A stretch of 48,777 nucleotides of DNA from assembly GCA_028679325.1 (NCBI GenBank), contig JAJRBS010000171.1, positions 1 through 48,777 of the forward strand. The letters run 5' to 3'. Source of the stretch: Methanoregulaceae archaeon. GTDB taxonomy: Archaea > Halobacteriota > Methanomicrobia > Methanomicrobiales > Methanospirillaceae. Position 1 is the first letter of the stretch. Each line of letters begins with the position of its first letter. Shown one piece after another: positions 1 through 7,178 of this stretch. Made by a program: the position numbers and the translations under genes. The notes beneath the pieces were generated by a model, which made no database searches, was not told the origin of the DNA, and saw nothing but the letters and a program-made list of their open reading frames with translations.

Positions 1-445
1 TGGCCACAATGTGTTCCCTCTGTGCGGGAGAGGTCTCTTTCACCGCTTTCCCCGGGACACCCACTACCACTGAGCCGGGCGGGATGCTGGCCTCTTCGGT
101 CACCACCGTCCCGGCACCGAGGATCGTGTCTGATCCTACGACGGCCCCGTTCAGGACGATGGCCCCCATACCCACCAGGACCCGGTCCTCGATCCTGCAC
201 CCGTGCAGAATTGCCCCATGACCGACAGAGACATCGTTTCCGACCAGCACCGGGTGCCCGGCGCTGGTATGTACTACGGCATTGTCCTGGACGTTTGACC
301 GGTCTCCTATCCGTACCTTGTCCTTATCGGCCCTGATCACCGCTCCGAACCAGACGCTCACTTCCCTGCCCAGGCTCACGTCCCCGAGAACGGTGGCGTT
401 CTCTGCGATAAAACCAGAGAACTCTCGCCCGCCACCCGTAGTCAT
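1..445 (-). CDS. gamma-carbonic-anhydrase-like hexapeptide-repeat protein (3' end cut by window edge)
   Basis: Reads leftwards from an ATG at 445 and runs off the window after about 148 codons. The protein is a left-handed beta-helix of hexapeptide repeats, typical of the gamma carbonic anhydrase / YrdA / PaaY family. The three metal-binding histidines of that family are visible: H59 (in AVVHT), H76 (in SVGHG) and H81 (in ILHGC), followed by the GMGA motif. Family knowledge supports a trimeric cytosolic metalloprotein; true carbonic anhydrase activity is not proven by the motifs, as many relatives are inactive or act as acyl-transfer or assembly proteins. It is divergent from coaD with only 30 bp between the start codons, so the two promoters must overlap. 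Confidence 0.85.
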   Translation of the reverse strand, partial: MTTGGGREFSGFIAENATVLGDVSLGREVSVWFGAVIRADKDKVRIGDRSNVQDNAVVHTSAGHPVLVGNDVSVGHGAILHGCRIEDRVLVGMGAIVLNGAVVGSDTILGAGTVVTEEASIPPGSVVVGVPGKAVKETSPAQREHIVA

Positions 446-475
446 AATAGCAAGGAAGGTTACATATGAAGCACG

Positions 476-946
476 ATGAAGGTTATGGTAGGGGGAACAT
501 TCGATCCCCTTCACGACGGGCATAAGAGACTGATCTCCCGATCGTTCGAGCTCGCTGGCAGGGACGGGACGGTTATCGTCGGCCTTACCACCGACACCTT
601 CGCAAGCCGGAAGGTTCACCCGGTGAGGGCATACGAGCAGAGGAAAGCCGCCCTCGCCAGCTACATCAGGGAACAGGGTTTTCCTGCCTCGTACAGCATC
701 GAGCCCCTGAAGGACCGGTACGGCACTGCACTTGAGGACGACTTCGATGCCCTGGTGGTGAGCGAAGAGACCCTCCCCATCGCCCACGAGATCAACCAGC
801 TTCGGAAGGAGAAGGGGAAGCAGAAGGTGGACATCCACCAGATCACCTGCGTACTTGCCGACGATGGCCACTGGATCTCGAGCACCCGGATCTACCGCGG
901 GGAGATCGATGTCCACGGGAGGCTTCTCTCATCCGAAGAACAGTGA
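476..946 (+). CDS. coaD: phosphopantetheine adenylyltransferase, archaeal type
   Basis: Transfers AMP from ATP to 4'-phosphopantetheine to give dephospho-CoA, the penultimate step of coenzyme A synthesis in the cytosol. The 156-residue protein starts with the nucleotidyltransferase signature GGTFDPLHDGHK (HxGH-type, residues 6-17) and ends with the ISSTRIYRGEID segment that corresponds to the second ATP-binding ISSTxxR motif. Length and both motifs fit the archaeal/eukaryotic-type PPAT rather than bacterial CoaD. The ATG at 476 places the motif directly at the N-terminus as in relatives. The gene is single and divergent from the gamma-carbonic-anhydrase-like gene. Confidence 0.9.
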   Translation: MKVMVGGTFDPLHDGHKRLISRSFELAGRDGTVIVGLTTDTFASRKVHPVRAYEQRKAALASYIREQGFPASYSIEPLKDRYGTALEDDFDALVVSEETLPIAHEINQLRKEKGKQKVDIHQITCVLADDGHWISSTRIYRGEIDVHGRLLSSEEQ

Positions 947-949
947 GGC

Positions 950-967
950 TTCAACCCCGCGGTTGAA
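950..967. terminator. hairpin between convergent coaD and TPR gene
   Basis: A perfect 7-bp inverted repeat, TTCAACC (950-956) and GGTTGAA (961-967) around CCGC, starts 3 bases after the coaD stop. There is no long T run directly after it, so a terminator role is an inference from position. A TATATATA-like stretch follows at about 988-997 in this convergent 111-bp gap and has no evident gene to serve. Confidence 0.4.
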
Positions 968-1057
968 TATTGAACCGCAACCATCAAGGGAATATATATA
1001 GGAGTCTCTCGTCCCTTCTCTTGATACTCAAAGCATCCTCTTTTTGAGAACGTTCCC

Positions 1058-1678
1058 TCACCGTTTCGGAAAGCCAAGAGCCATGGCGAGAACAACCCCC
1101 CCAATGGCACAAAAGACCGCCAGAGGAGCCTTTGTTGTCGGGACCGGCAGATGCCTTTTTGCATCGTCGCGGTTCTTCCTCGCCTCGACCGAACCGGGAT
1201 CGAGCCTGAGTGCCTCCTCAGAAGCGGCCAGTGCCTCTTCGTACCTTCCCAGTTGAATCAGGGCCGTCCCCTCGTTCACCCGTGCCTCGGTCAGGCCCGG
1301 GTCAAGCGCTGCCGCCTTCTCGGCTGCTGCCAGCCCCCCGCTCGCGTCCCCGATATGGATGAGGGCATAGGCCTTGTTGTTCCAGGCCGAAGCCTCCCCG
1401 GGGTCGAGGGCAATGGCCCTGTCAGAGGCATTTATCGCCTCCGGGAACCTTCCTAAAGCGTTCAGAATTCCCCCCCGGGTGGAATGGGCCAGGGTGAAGT
1501 TCGGGTTTTCTACAATGGCGAGGTCGACCTCGGAAAGGGCTTCGGTATAGTTTCCGGCCATGGCCAGGTCCACGGCCTGGTTGTAGTGGTTGATAGCCAC
1601 AAGATTATCGGCCGCTGCCGCCGGTATGGCCAGCAGGCCGAGGAGAAACAGGAGACCCAGTCTCTTATCGGTGGTCAT
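1058..1678 (-). CDS. exported/membrane-anchored TPR-repeat protein
   Basis: A 206-residue protein with an N-terminal signal-like segment (residues about 6-22, LGLLFLLGLLAIPAAAA), then about four tetratricopeptide repeats. The recurring features are ALDPG / RLDPG ends and A-G-Y/F-x-E-A-L/I cores. A C-terminal hydrophobic helix (APLAVFCAIGGVVLAMAL) is followed by a basic tail. This predicts an extracytoplasmic TPR scaffold with a C-terminal membrane anchor. The ATG at 1678 was chosen because a longer reading would run deep into pyrI, while this start lies 2 bases beyond the pyrI stop and gives a clean signal peptide. It is the last gene of the apparent rsm22-pyrB-pyrI run; a functional tie to pyrimidine synthesis is not evident. 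The partner protein is unknown. Confidence 0.8.
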   Translation of the reverse strand: MTTDKRLGLLFLLGLLAIPAAAADNLVAINHYNQAVDLAMAGNYTEALSEVDLAIVENPNFTLAHSTRGGILNALGRFPEAINASDRAIALDPGEASAWNNKAYALIHIGDASGGLAAAEKAAALDPGLTEARVNEGTALIQLGRYEEALAASEEALRLDPGSVEARKNRDDAKRHLPVPTTKAPLAVFCAIGGVVLAMALGFPKR

Positions 1679-1680
1679 GG

Positions 1681-2145
1681 TCAGATCAGGTGGCTCGCGA
1701 TGTCGCGGGTGATCTTCTGGTCGCAGTAGAGACAGTGGAGACCTTCGGGCAGCACCTCGAAACGGGACAAGATGGGCTCGTTCGTGTTCGAGATACAGCC
1801 GGGGTTCGGGCATCGTACCACGCCGGTCAGGAGCCGTGGGATCTCGACTCCTTTTTTCTCGAAGACCTCGTAGTTCCGGATGATGTTGATCGATGCCTTG
1901 GGGGCGATGAGGGCTATCCGGTCCACCTCCTCCTTCCGGAGTTCACGGTTCACGATCTTCACGATATCCTTCTTCCCCACCTTTCCCGACTTCACATTGG
2001 TTGCCACGGAGATCGACTCGGTTGTGGCCCCGGTTATGCCGATGATCTTCAGCACGTTCAGGGCCTCGCCACCGGTTATATGGTCGATCACTGTCCCGTT
2101 CTCGATGGGGCTGATGAGAAGCCCATCCCGTGCATCGCGTTTCAT
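1681..2145 (-). CDS. pyrI: aspartate carbamoyltransferase regulatory subunit
   Basis: The 154-residue regulatory chain of aspartate transcarbamoylase binds allosteric nucleotides (CTP/ATP) and holds the catalytic trimers together. The C-terminal zinc site is complete: a CPNPGC pair (CxxxxC) followed by CLYC (CxxC). The N-terminal segment GTVIDHITGGEALNVL matches the allosteric domain. It begins one base into the pyrB stop codon (TGATG overlap), so the two subunits are translationally coupled, as expected for a fixed stoichiometry. Confidence 0.96.
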   Translation of the reverse strand: MKRDARDGLLISPIENGTVIDHITGGEALNVLKIIGITGATTESISVATNVKSGKVGKKDIVKIVNRELRKEEVDRIALIAPKASINIIRNYEVFEKKGVEIPRLLTGVVRCPNPGCISNTNEPILSRFEVLPEGLHCLYCDQKITRDIASHLI

Positions 2146-3041
2146 CAGGGCATCACCTTCAGCAGCATAGCCATCCGGACCGGGATCCCGTTCCGGGACT
2201 GGTCGAAGTACCGGGCCTGCGGGAGCCGATCAACCCGGGGGTCTATCTCGTCCAGCCGGGGAAGGGGGTGGAGCACTACCAGACGCTCCTTTCCCCGGGC
2301 CAGGAGTTCGGGAGTGACACGGTAACTCGAGGCCACCTGGAAGTAGGAGGACGAGTCCGGGAAGCGCTCCCTCTGGATACGGGTCACGTACAGCACGTCA
2401 AGGTCGGGGATGGCTCTTGAGACGTCTGCATGCTCCCTGACGTCTGTTCCTCCCCGCCGGAGCTCGTCCACGATTGAACCCGGGAGCTCGAGGCCCTTCG
2501 GCGAGATGATGTGGAGGGTCGCCCCATAGAGGGAGAGGGCATACGCCAGTGAATGGGCCGTCCTCCCGTAGCGGAGATCGCCGAGCAGGCCGACAGAGAT
2601 ACCTGAAAGAGGCATCGACTGCCGTATGGTGTAGAGGTCAAGAAGGGTCTGGGAAGGGTGCTGCCCGGCCCCGTCCCCGGCATTGATCACCGGGACGGCC
2701 GAGAACTCGCTTGCCAGCCGGGCCGCTCCTTCCTTCGGATGGCGCAGCACAATGGCGTCTGCATAGCCGCTGACTACACGGATGGTATCGGCCAGCGTCT
2801 CGCCCTTGGACATGGAACTCGCTTCCACGCTGTCGAGCCCGATCGAACATCCACCCAGGCGGGCCATGGCCGCCTCGAAAGACATCCGGGTGCGGGTGCT
2901 CGGTTCGAAGAAGAGGAGGGCCAGGATCTTCCCGGAGAGAGCTTTTCCGGGGTGCGGCCCGGCATCGAGTTTCGCTGCCTGGTCAAGGAGTTTGTCGATG
3001 GACGGCCGGTCCAGATCGCGTATGGAGATGATATGGTTCAT
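2145..3041 (-). CDS. pyrB: aspartate carbamoyltransferase catalytic subunit
   Basis: Catalyses carbamoyl phosphate + aspartate to N-carbamoylaspartate, the committed step of pyrimidine synthesis. The 298-residue chain has the carbamoyl-phosphate motif EPSTRTRMSFE, the HPSQTLLDLYTI motif and the late HPLPR loop, all intact. The ATG at 3041 gives the usual N-terminus (MNHIISIRDL); a longer reading adds a Pro/Gly-rich stretch with no family counterpart. The 129-bp gap upstream holds a CCTGT-GT-ACAGG palindrome at 3102-3113 but no clear TATA box, so the gene may be read from the rsm22-like gene. Confidence 0.97.
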   Translation of the reverse strand: MNHIISIRDLDRPSIDKLLDQAAKLDAGPHPGKALSGKILALLFFEPSTRTRMSFEAAMARLGGCSIGLDSVEASSMSKGETLADTIRVVSGYADAIVLRHPKEGAARLASEFSAVPVINAGDGAGQHPSQTLLDLYTIRQSMPLSGISVGLLGDLRYGRTAHSLAYALSLYGATLHIISPKGLELPGSIVDELRRGGTDVREHADVSRAIPDLDVLYVTRIQRERFPDSSSYFQVASSYRVTPELLARGKERLVVLHPLPRLDEIDPRVDRLPQARYFDQSRNGIPVRMAMLLKVMP

Positions 3042-3170
3042 GGATGCCCCGGACTGGCAGGTGAACGGGCCGGCCGGGTCGCCCCGGTACCCGGGCCCTT
3101 GCCTGTGTACAGGTAGGAGCTGCACCTTTTTGAGGCTATTGGATGGACGGAGGAAGGGATACGGAACATG

Positions 3171-4649
3171 TCAGCAGCCGACCAGCCGGACCGCAGAACT
3201 CCCCGTGAGGAGAAGGTTCCAGGCCTTGCGCCGGGGATTGTACCGGACGAGGACACCGCGAAGTTCGACCACGGCGGCGTAGGGCACGGACAGGAGCGTC
3301 TTGTTCGACCCGGTCACGTGGTAGCGGGGGAGGATAGCGTAGGCCGTCCCGGAAGCATCGCAGAGGAGGAAGACATGGTTCTCCCGGTCGCCGAGGTCTC
3401 CGGATATGACGGCTGCGGTAAGGTTGATCCTCTTCCCCGCGTGCTTCCGGAGAGACGAGAGAGGAGGGGAGGGTGAGTGCACCGTGACCGGGGCCGCACC
3501 CGCATCTTCCTGCTCCCGGACCAACACCGCGTAACTGAATTTAATATCCGTATTCTCGAACCTGAAGGCCTCCTTCTCTCCGGACAGTGCTCGCATGAGC
3601 CGTGTCGGCCGGATGGAGGGCTTTTCAAGGAAACTCCAGCAGGGCCCGGCCCGGCAGCTTCCGGCCCTGAGGAACCGGCAGGGGTCCCGGACGGTAAGAC
3701 TTTTTCCAGCGGCGGCCCGGACCGTTTCCCTGAGCGAGATCGAGTTGTCCTTGTCGGCGGGCTCGATGAGCGCCATGCATCCGCCGGGGACGAGAAGCCG
3801 GGAGAGCGAGGAGATTATCCTGACCTTCTCGGGATTCCCGCCCGGGAGCTCGTTGAGCACGTTCTGCAGCACCACAAGGTCCACAGATGTTGGGAGGAGG
3901 ATCTCCTCCAACTCGCGGAGGTCCCCCCTGACCGGAGGGTGGATCGCGACTCTTCCGCCGGTGCAGCCGGGCACAAGCCGGTTATAAGCATCGATGAACT
4001 CCTCTGATCGTTCGAGAGCAAAGACCTCGGCGGATAGCCCGGGTAGGTCCTGCAGGAGCCCGGAGAGTGCCAGGGGGACGATCCCAGGACCGGCCCCGAC
4101 ATCGAGGACCCTGATGGTATTCTGGACCAGTCCCTGCCGGATGAGCCGCAAGAAGAGGTGGGAGAACTGGAAGTAGGTGACCGGGGACTGGTAGGCGAGA
4201 TAGGCCAGGACCGCGTACCCCTTCCGGTAACCGATCCTCCGCTCGTCCCCTCCCCGCCAGTACTGGCTCTTCTGCTGCATCACCGAGGCCCGTATCCTCT
4301 GGAGGGTGACCGGGTCGTCCCACGTTTTTCCGGTCTTCATGCCGATGTACTCCTCGATGAGCCGCTGGATGCCTTCGGGGAACTCCCCGGCTGTCAGCCG
4401 GTTTTCGAGCTTTGAGAGGTCCCGTTCGTCGGTCGTAAAAAGACCTGCCCGGGGTATCCGGTAGATGGTGATCCGATCCCTCTCCCCCCGCCAGCCGAGG
4501 CTGAGAAGAGAGAGGGAGGGCAGGAGGGACCGGAGAAGGGCGGGAAGATCTGCGTCCTGATGCAGGGCGTCACGAAAATCACGGAGCGGGAACGACTCCT
4601 TTCCTTCCGAAAAATCCGAAAGTTCCTGCAGGAACGGATCCCGGGTCAT
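3171..4649 (-). CDS. Rsm22-family SAM-dependent methyltransferase (ribosome-associated) with C-terminal OB-like domain
   Basis: A 492-residue protein. The central SAM-binding motif VLDVGAGPGI, the N-terminal helical domain and a cysteine cluster (CRFLRAGSCRAGPCW followed by SFLEKP) match the Rsm22/METTL17 family, which in mitochondria associates with the small ribosomal subunit and carries an iron-sulfur cluster through such cysteines. After the methyltransferase domain a C-terminal module of about 90 residues (from HAGKRINLTAAVISG) looks like a small beta-barrel or OB fold. The rRNA substrate in archaea is not known to me. The start is uncertain: ATG 4649 is used, but a GTG 18 bases upstream is in frame; an AT-rich stretch near 4675 could be the promoter. 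It is the first gene of the minus-strand run leading to pyrB-pyrI. Confidence 0.75.
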   Translation of the reverse strand: MTRDPFLQELSDFSEGKESFPLRDFRDALHQDADLPALLRSLLPSLSLLSLGWRGERDRITIYRIPRAGLFTTDERDLSKLENRLTAGEFPEGIQRLIEEYIGMKTGKTWDDPVTLQRIRASVMQQKSQYWRGGDERRIGYRKGYAVLAYLAYQSPVTYFQFSHLFLRLIRQGLVQNTIRVLDVGAGPGIVPLALSGLLQDLPGLSAEVFALERSEEFIDAYNRLVPGCTGGRVAIHPPVRGDLRELEEILLPTSVDLVVLQNVLNELPGGNPEKVRIISSLSRLLVPGGCMALIEPADKDNSISLRETVRAAAGKSLTVRDPCRFLRAGSCRAGPCWSFLEKPSIRPTRLMRALSGEKEAFRFENTDIKFSYAVLVREQEDAGAAPVTVHSPSPPLSSLRKHAGKRINLTAAVISGDLGDRENHVFLLCDASGTAYAILPRYHVTGSNKTLLSVPYAAVVELRGVLVRYNPRRKAWNLLLTGSSAVRLVGC

Positions 4650-4751
4650 GGATATGTGGTGGAACACGGGAGGAAAAATATCCTTTGTGCTTTATTAGCG
4701 ACTGGCGGGAAGAGGAACGATTAAGCCCGGTCCCGTTCACCTCTTCTCCTG

Positions 4752-6809
4752 ATGCCGGAGGACAGGCCGGAAGGCCGGGAACTGATGACCGAAGACCAGG
4801 GGTATGCCCTTCTCGAACGGTTCGGGATCCCTGTCCCGCGGTTCATGGTCGCCACCGGGATCGAGGAGGCCTTCAGAGGTGCGGACCGAATCGGGTACCC
4901 GGTCGTCCTGAAGGTGGTGTCACCGGATGTCATCCACAAGAGCGATATCGGCGGTGTGGCTGTCCATATCGCCGGGCAGGAAGCGTTGAAGGAGGCGATG
5001 ACCCGGATGAAGGCCGACCTTGCCCGGAACATGCCGTCGGCGACGATAAAAGGCTTTCTTGTCGAGCAGGAGATGCCTCCCGGTCTTGAGCTCTTTATCG
5101 GCGGGAAGACCGATCAGGCCTTTGGAAAGGTCCTCTCATTCGGGCTTGGCGGAACAGCCATCGAAGTGTTCAGGGATATAGCTCTCCGGGTTCTTCCCTT
5201 CGGAAGCGAGGGTATAAGGTCCATGATCCGGCAGATCCGCGGATACCCGCTCATCGCCGGCCACCGCGGAAGCCCACCGCTCGACGAGGAAGCGCTGGAA
5301 AGAACCATCGAATCGGTGATCAGGCTTTTTTTATCCGATGAACGGGTCGCTGAGTTCGACATCAATCCGGTCGTCCTCTATCCCCGGGGAGCGTGTGCGG
5401 TCGACGCCCGGATCTATCGATCGCATGATGTCCCTCCCAGGAACGCGGCCCGTGAAGAGGTTGGCCCGGGGCTCTTTCATCCCCGGTCCATTGCGGTGAT
5501 CGGTGCCTCCTCTGACCCGAAGAAGATCGGGTATTCGGTCTTTTCCAACCTCCTCCCCTTCCCCGGGCCCCTTTACCCGGTCAATCCCGGCCGGGCCGAG
5601 ATCCTGGGAAGGCCGGCTTATGCCCGGGTATCAGATATCCCGGGCCCGGTGGATACGGCGGTTATCGCTATCCCGGCCCCGGCGGTTGAGGGAGTGATGG
5701 AGGAGCTCGCCGCTCACAAGACACGTCTGGCGATCATCATCTCGTCAGGGTTCAGCGAGACCGGGCGCGAAGGAAGGGAACGGGAGGAGAGGATCCTCGC
5801 CATCGCCAGGGCAGCAGGCATCAGGGTCATCGGGCCGAACTGTCTCGGCATCGTCCTCCCGCACGAGGATATCAACACCACCTTCGACCCGGTCACCCCC
5901 CTGAAAGGAAACATCGCGTTCATCTCCCAGAGCGGAGCCGTGATTACCACCATTGTTGACTGGAGCGTTCCCGAAGAGATCGGGTTTTCAGCGGTCATCT
6001 CTGTCGGGAACCAGATCGACCTCGACTTTATCGACTTCCTGGAGTTTGCCGGAAGCCAGCCTGAGACCCGGGCGATCATCCTGTACATCGAGGAGATAAA
6101 GGACGGTCGGGCTTTCCTTGACGCGGTACGGGAGATCACAAAGACAAAGCCAGTCATCGTCCTCAAGTCAGGTTCCTCGGCAATCGGGAAGAGGGCCGCC
6201 GCCTCCCACACCGGGTCACTAGCCGGCGACTTCGAGGTTTATCTGTCCGCTTTCCGACAGGCGGGCGCTACCCCGGTCTTCTCGATCCTTGAGACCTTCG
6301 ACCTTGCCAAGCTGGTGGTGTGGCAGGGGTATCCGGAAGGGAAAAGGGCGGTGGTGATCTCTGCCGCCGGGGGCTTTGCAGTCCTGGCCTCGGACTATGC
6401 CGAACGGTACCATGTCGGACTCCCAGCCCTCAGTCCGCGGCTCATGGAGGAGCTTGACCGGTTCCTCCCGCCTATCTGGAACAGGGCAAACCCCATGGAC
6501 ATCATCGGTGACGGGGATGCCGAACGCTACGCCAGGGTCTTTGACACTCTTCTCCGGTTCCAAGACGAGTGGGATATAGCGGTGGTCATCGCTGTACCGT
6601 CGGCAGTCATCAATGCCGTCGACCTCGCACGGGAGATGGTGCGTTTTTCACGGAGTACCGAGAAGGTCACCATCGGCTGTTTCATCGGAGGAGACTCCAT
6701 GAAGGAGGGGATCGGGATCCTCCGCTCCCACCACATCCCCAATTACGATGATATTGACAGCGCCTTCCGGGCACTGGGAAGGAGCATCGCCGGTCATGAT
6801 AACCGGTGA
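4752..6809 (+). CDS. acyl-CoA/acetate-CoA ligase (ADP-forming), fused ATP-grasp + CoA-binding subunits
   Basis: Interconverts acyl-CoA + ADP + Pi with free acid + CoA + ATP. The 685-residue chain has the ATP-grasp (beta) domain first (residues about 1-225, with HKSDIGGV) and then the CoA-binding/ligase (alpha) domains (about 240-680). The phosphorylated active-site histidine is H486 in SHTGSLAG, and a CoA-binding Rossmann segment reads SIAVIGASSDPKKIGYS. The order beta-alpha in one chain is a known fusion variant; other archaea use separate or alpha-beta fused chains. A second in-frame ATG (MTEDQG, at 4785) is an alternative start. It could conserve ATP from acyl-CoA in an energy-limited methanogen, or work in the activating direction. 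It stands alone between opposed genes. Confidence 0.9.
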   Translation: MPEDRPEGRELMTEDQGYALLERFGIPVPRFMVATGIEEAFRGADRIGYPVVLKVVSPDVIHKSDIGGVAVHIAGQEALKEAMTRMKADLARNMPSATIKGFLVEQEMPPGLELFIGGKTDQAFGKVLSFGLGGTAIEVFRDIALRVLPFGSEGIRSMIRQIRGYPLIAGHRGSPPLDEEALERTIESVIRLFLSDERVAEFDINPVVLYPRGACAVDARIYRSHDVPPRNAAREEVGPGLFHPRSIAVIGASSDPKKIGYSVFSNLLPFPGPLYPVNPGRAEILGRPAYARVSDIPGPVDTAVIAIPAPAVEGVMEELAAHKTRLAIIISSGFSETGREGREREERILAIARAAGIRVIGPNCLGIVLPHEDINTTFDPVTPLKGNIAFISQSGAVITTIVDWSVPEEIGFSAVISVGNQIDLDFIDFLEFAGSQPETRAIILYIEEIKDGRAFLDAVREITKTKPVIVLKSGSSAIGKRAAASHTGSLAGDFEVYLSAFRQAGATPVFSILETFDLAKLVVWQGYPEGKRAVVISAAGGFAVLASDYAERYHVGLPALSPRLMEELDRFLPPIWNRANPMDIIGDGDAERYARVFDTLLRFQDEWDIAVVIAVPSAVINAVDLAREMVRFSRSTEKVTIGCFIGGDSMKEGIGILRSHHIPNYDDIDSAFRALGRSIAGHDNR

Positions 6810-7178
6810 CCAGCGGGGATCTGGCCGAGCCATTGAACCTCCCGGTTCAGACTTCCAACCTTTTCATTCAGGGAAAAAACCACTGTGATAGGCCCAATTT
6901 ATATGCCAGGCCATGAATTCTTTTTTCGGTGGAGAAGGTCCGGGTACCAGGGTACTTCGCTTAAGAAGGGAACAGGCGGGGCGGGTATCCTGTTCACCCG
7001 GAACCGGGCTCCCCCGTAGTGGCAGAGACATTTTGGTCCTGCCGTCCATGCACCAAACATCCAATGCCCACATCCTATCACCGGGGACGGAACCCGGAAG
7101 AGACCAAAAGAAGCAAGGGGGTTTTGCACCGGTCTTTTCCGGCCCGTCCCGGCTCCATACATCCGGGCCGGTAACCGG
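6810..7178. other. intergenic region, no supported gene
   Basis: This 369-bp gap separates the convergent acyl-CoA ligase and kinase genes. It holds a TGAACC/GGTTCA hairpin with TCCC loop (6834-6849) shortly after the ligase stop, a possible terminator, and a TATA-like TTTATATG at about 6898. An 89-residue plus-strand reading starting at 6913 has no recognisable domain and runs into the kinase stop, so it is not called. A short transcript from the TATA-like box remains possible. Confidence 0.4.
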
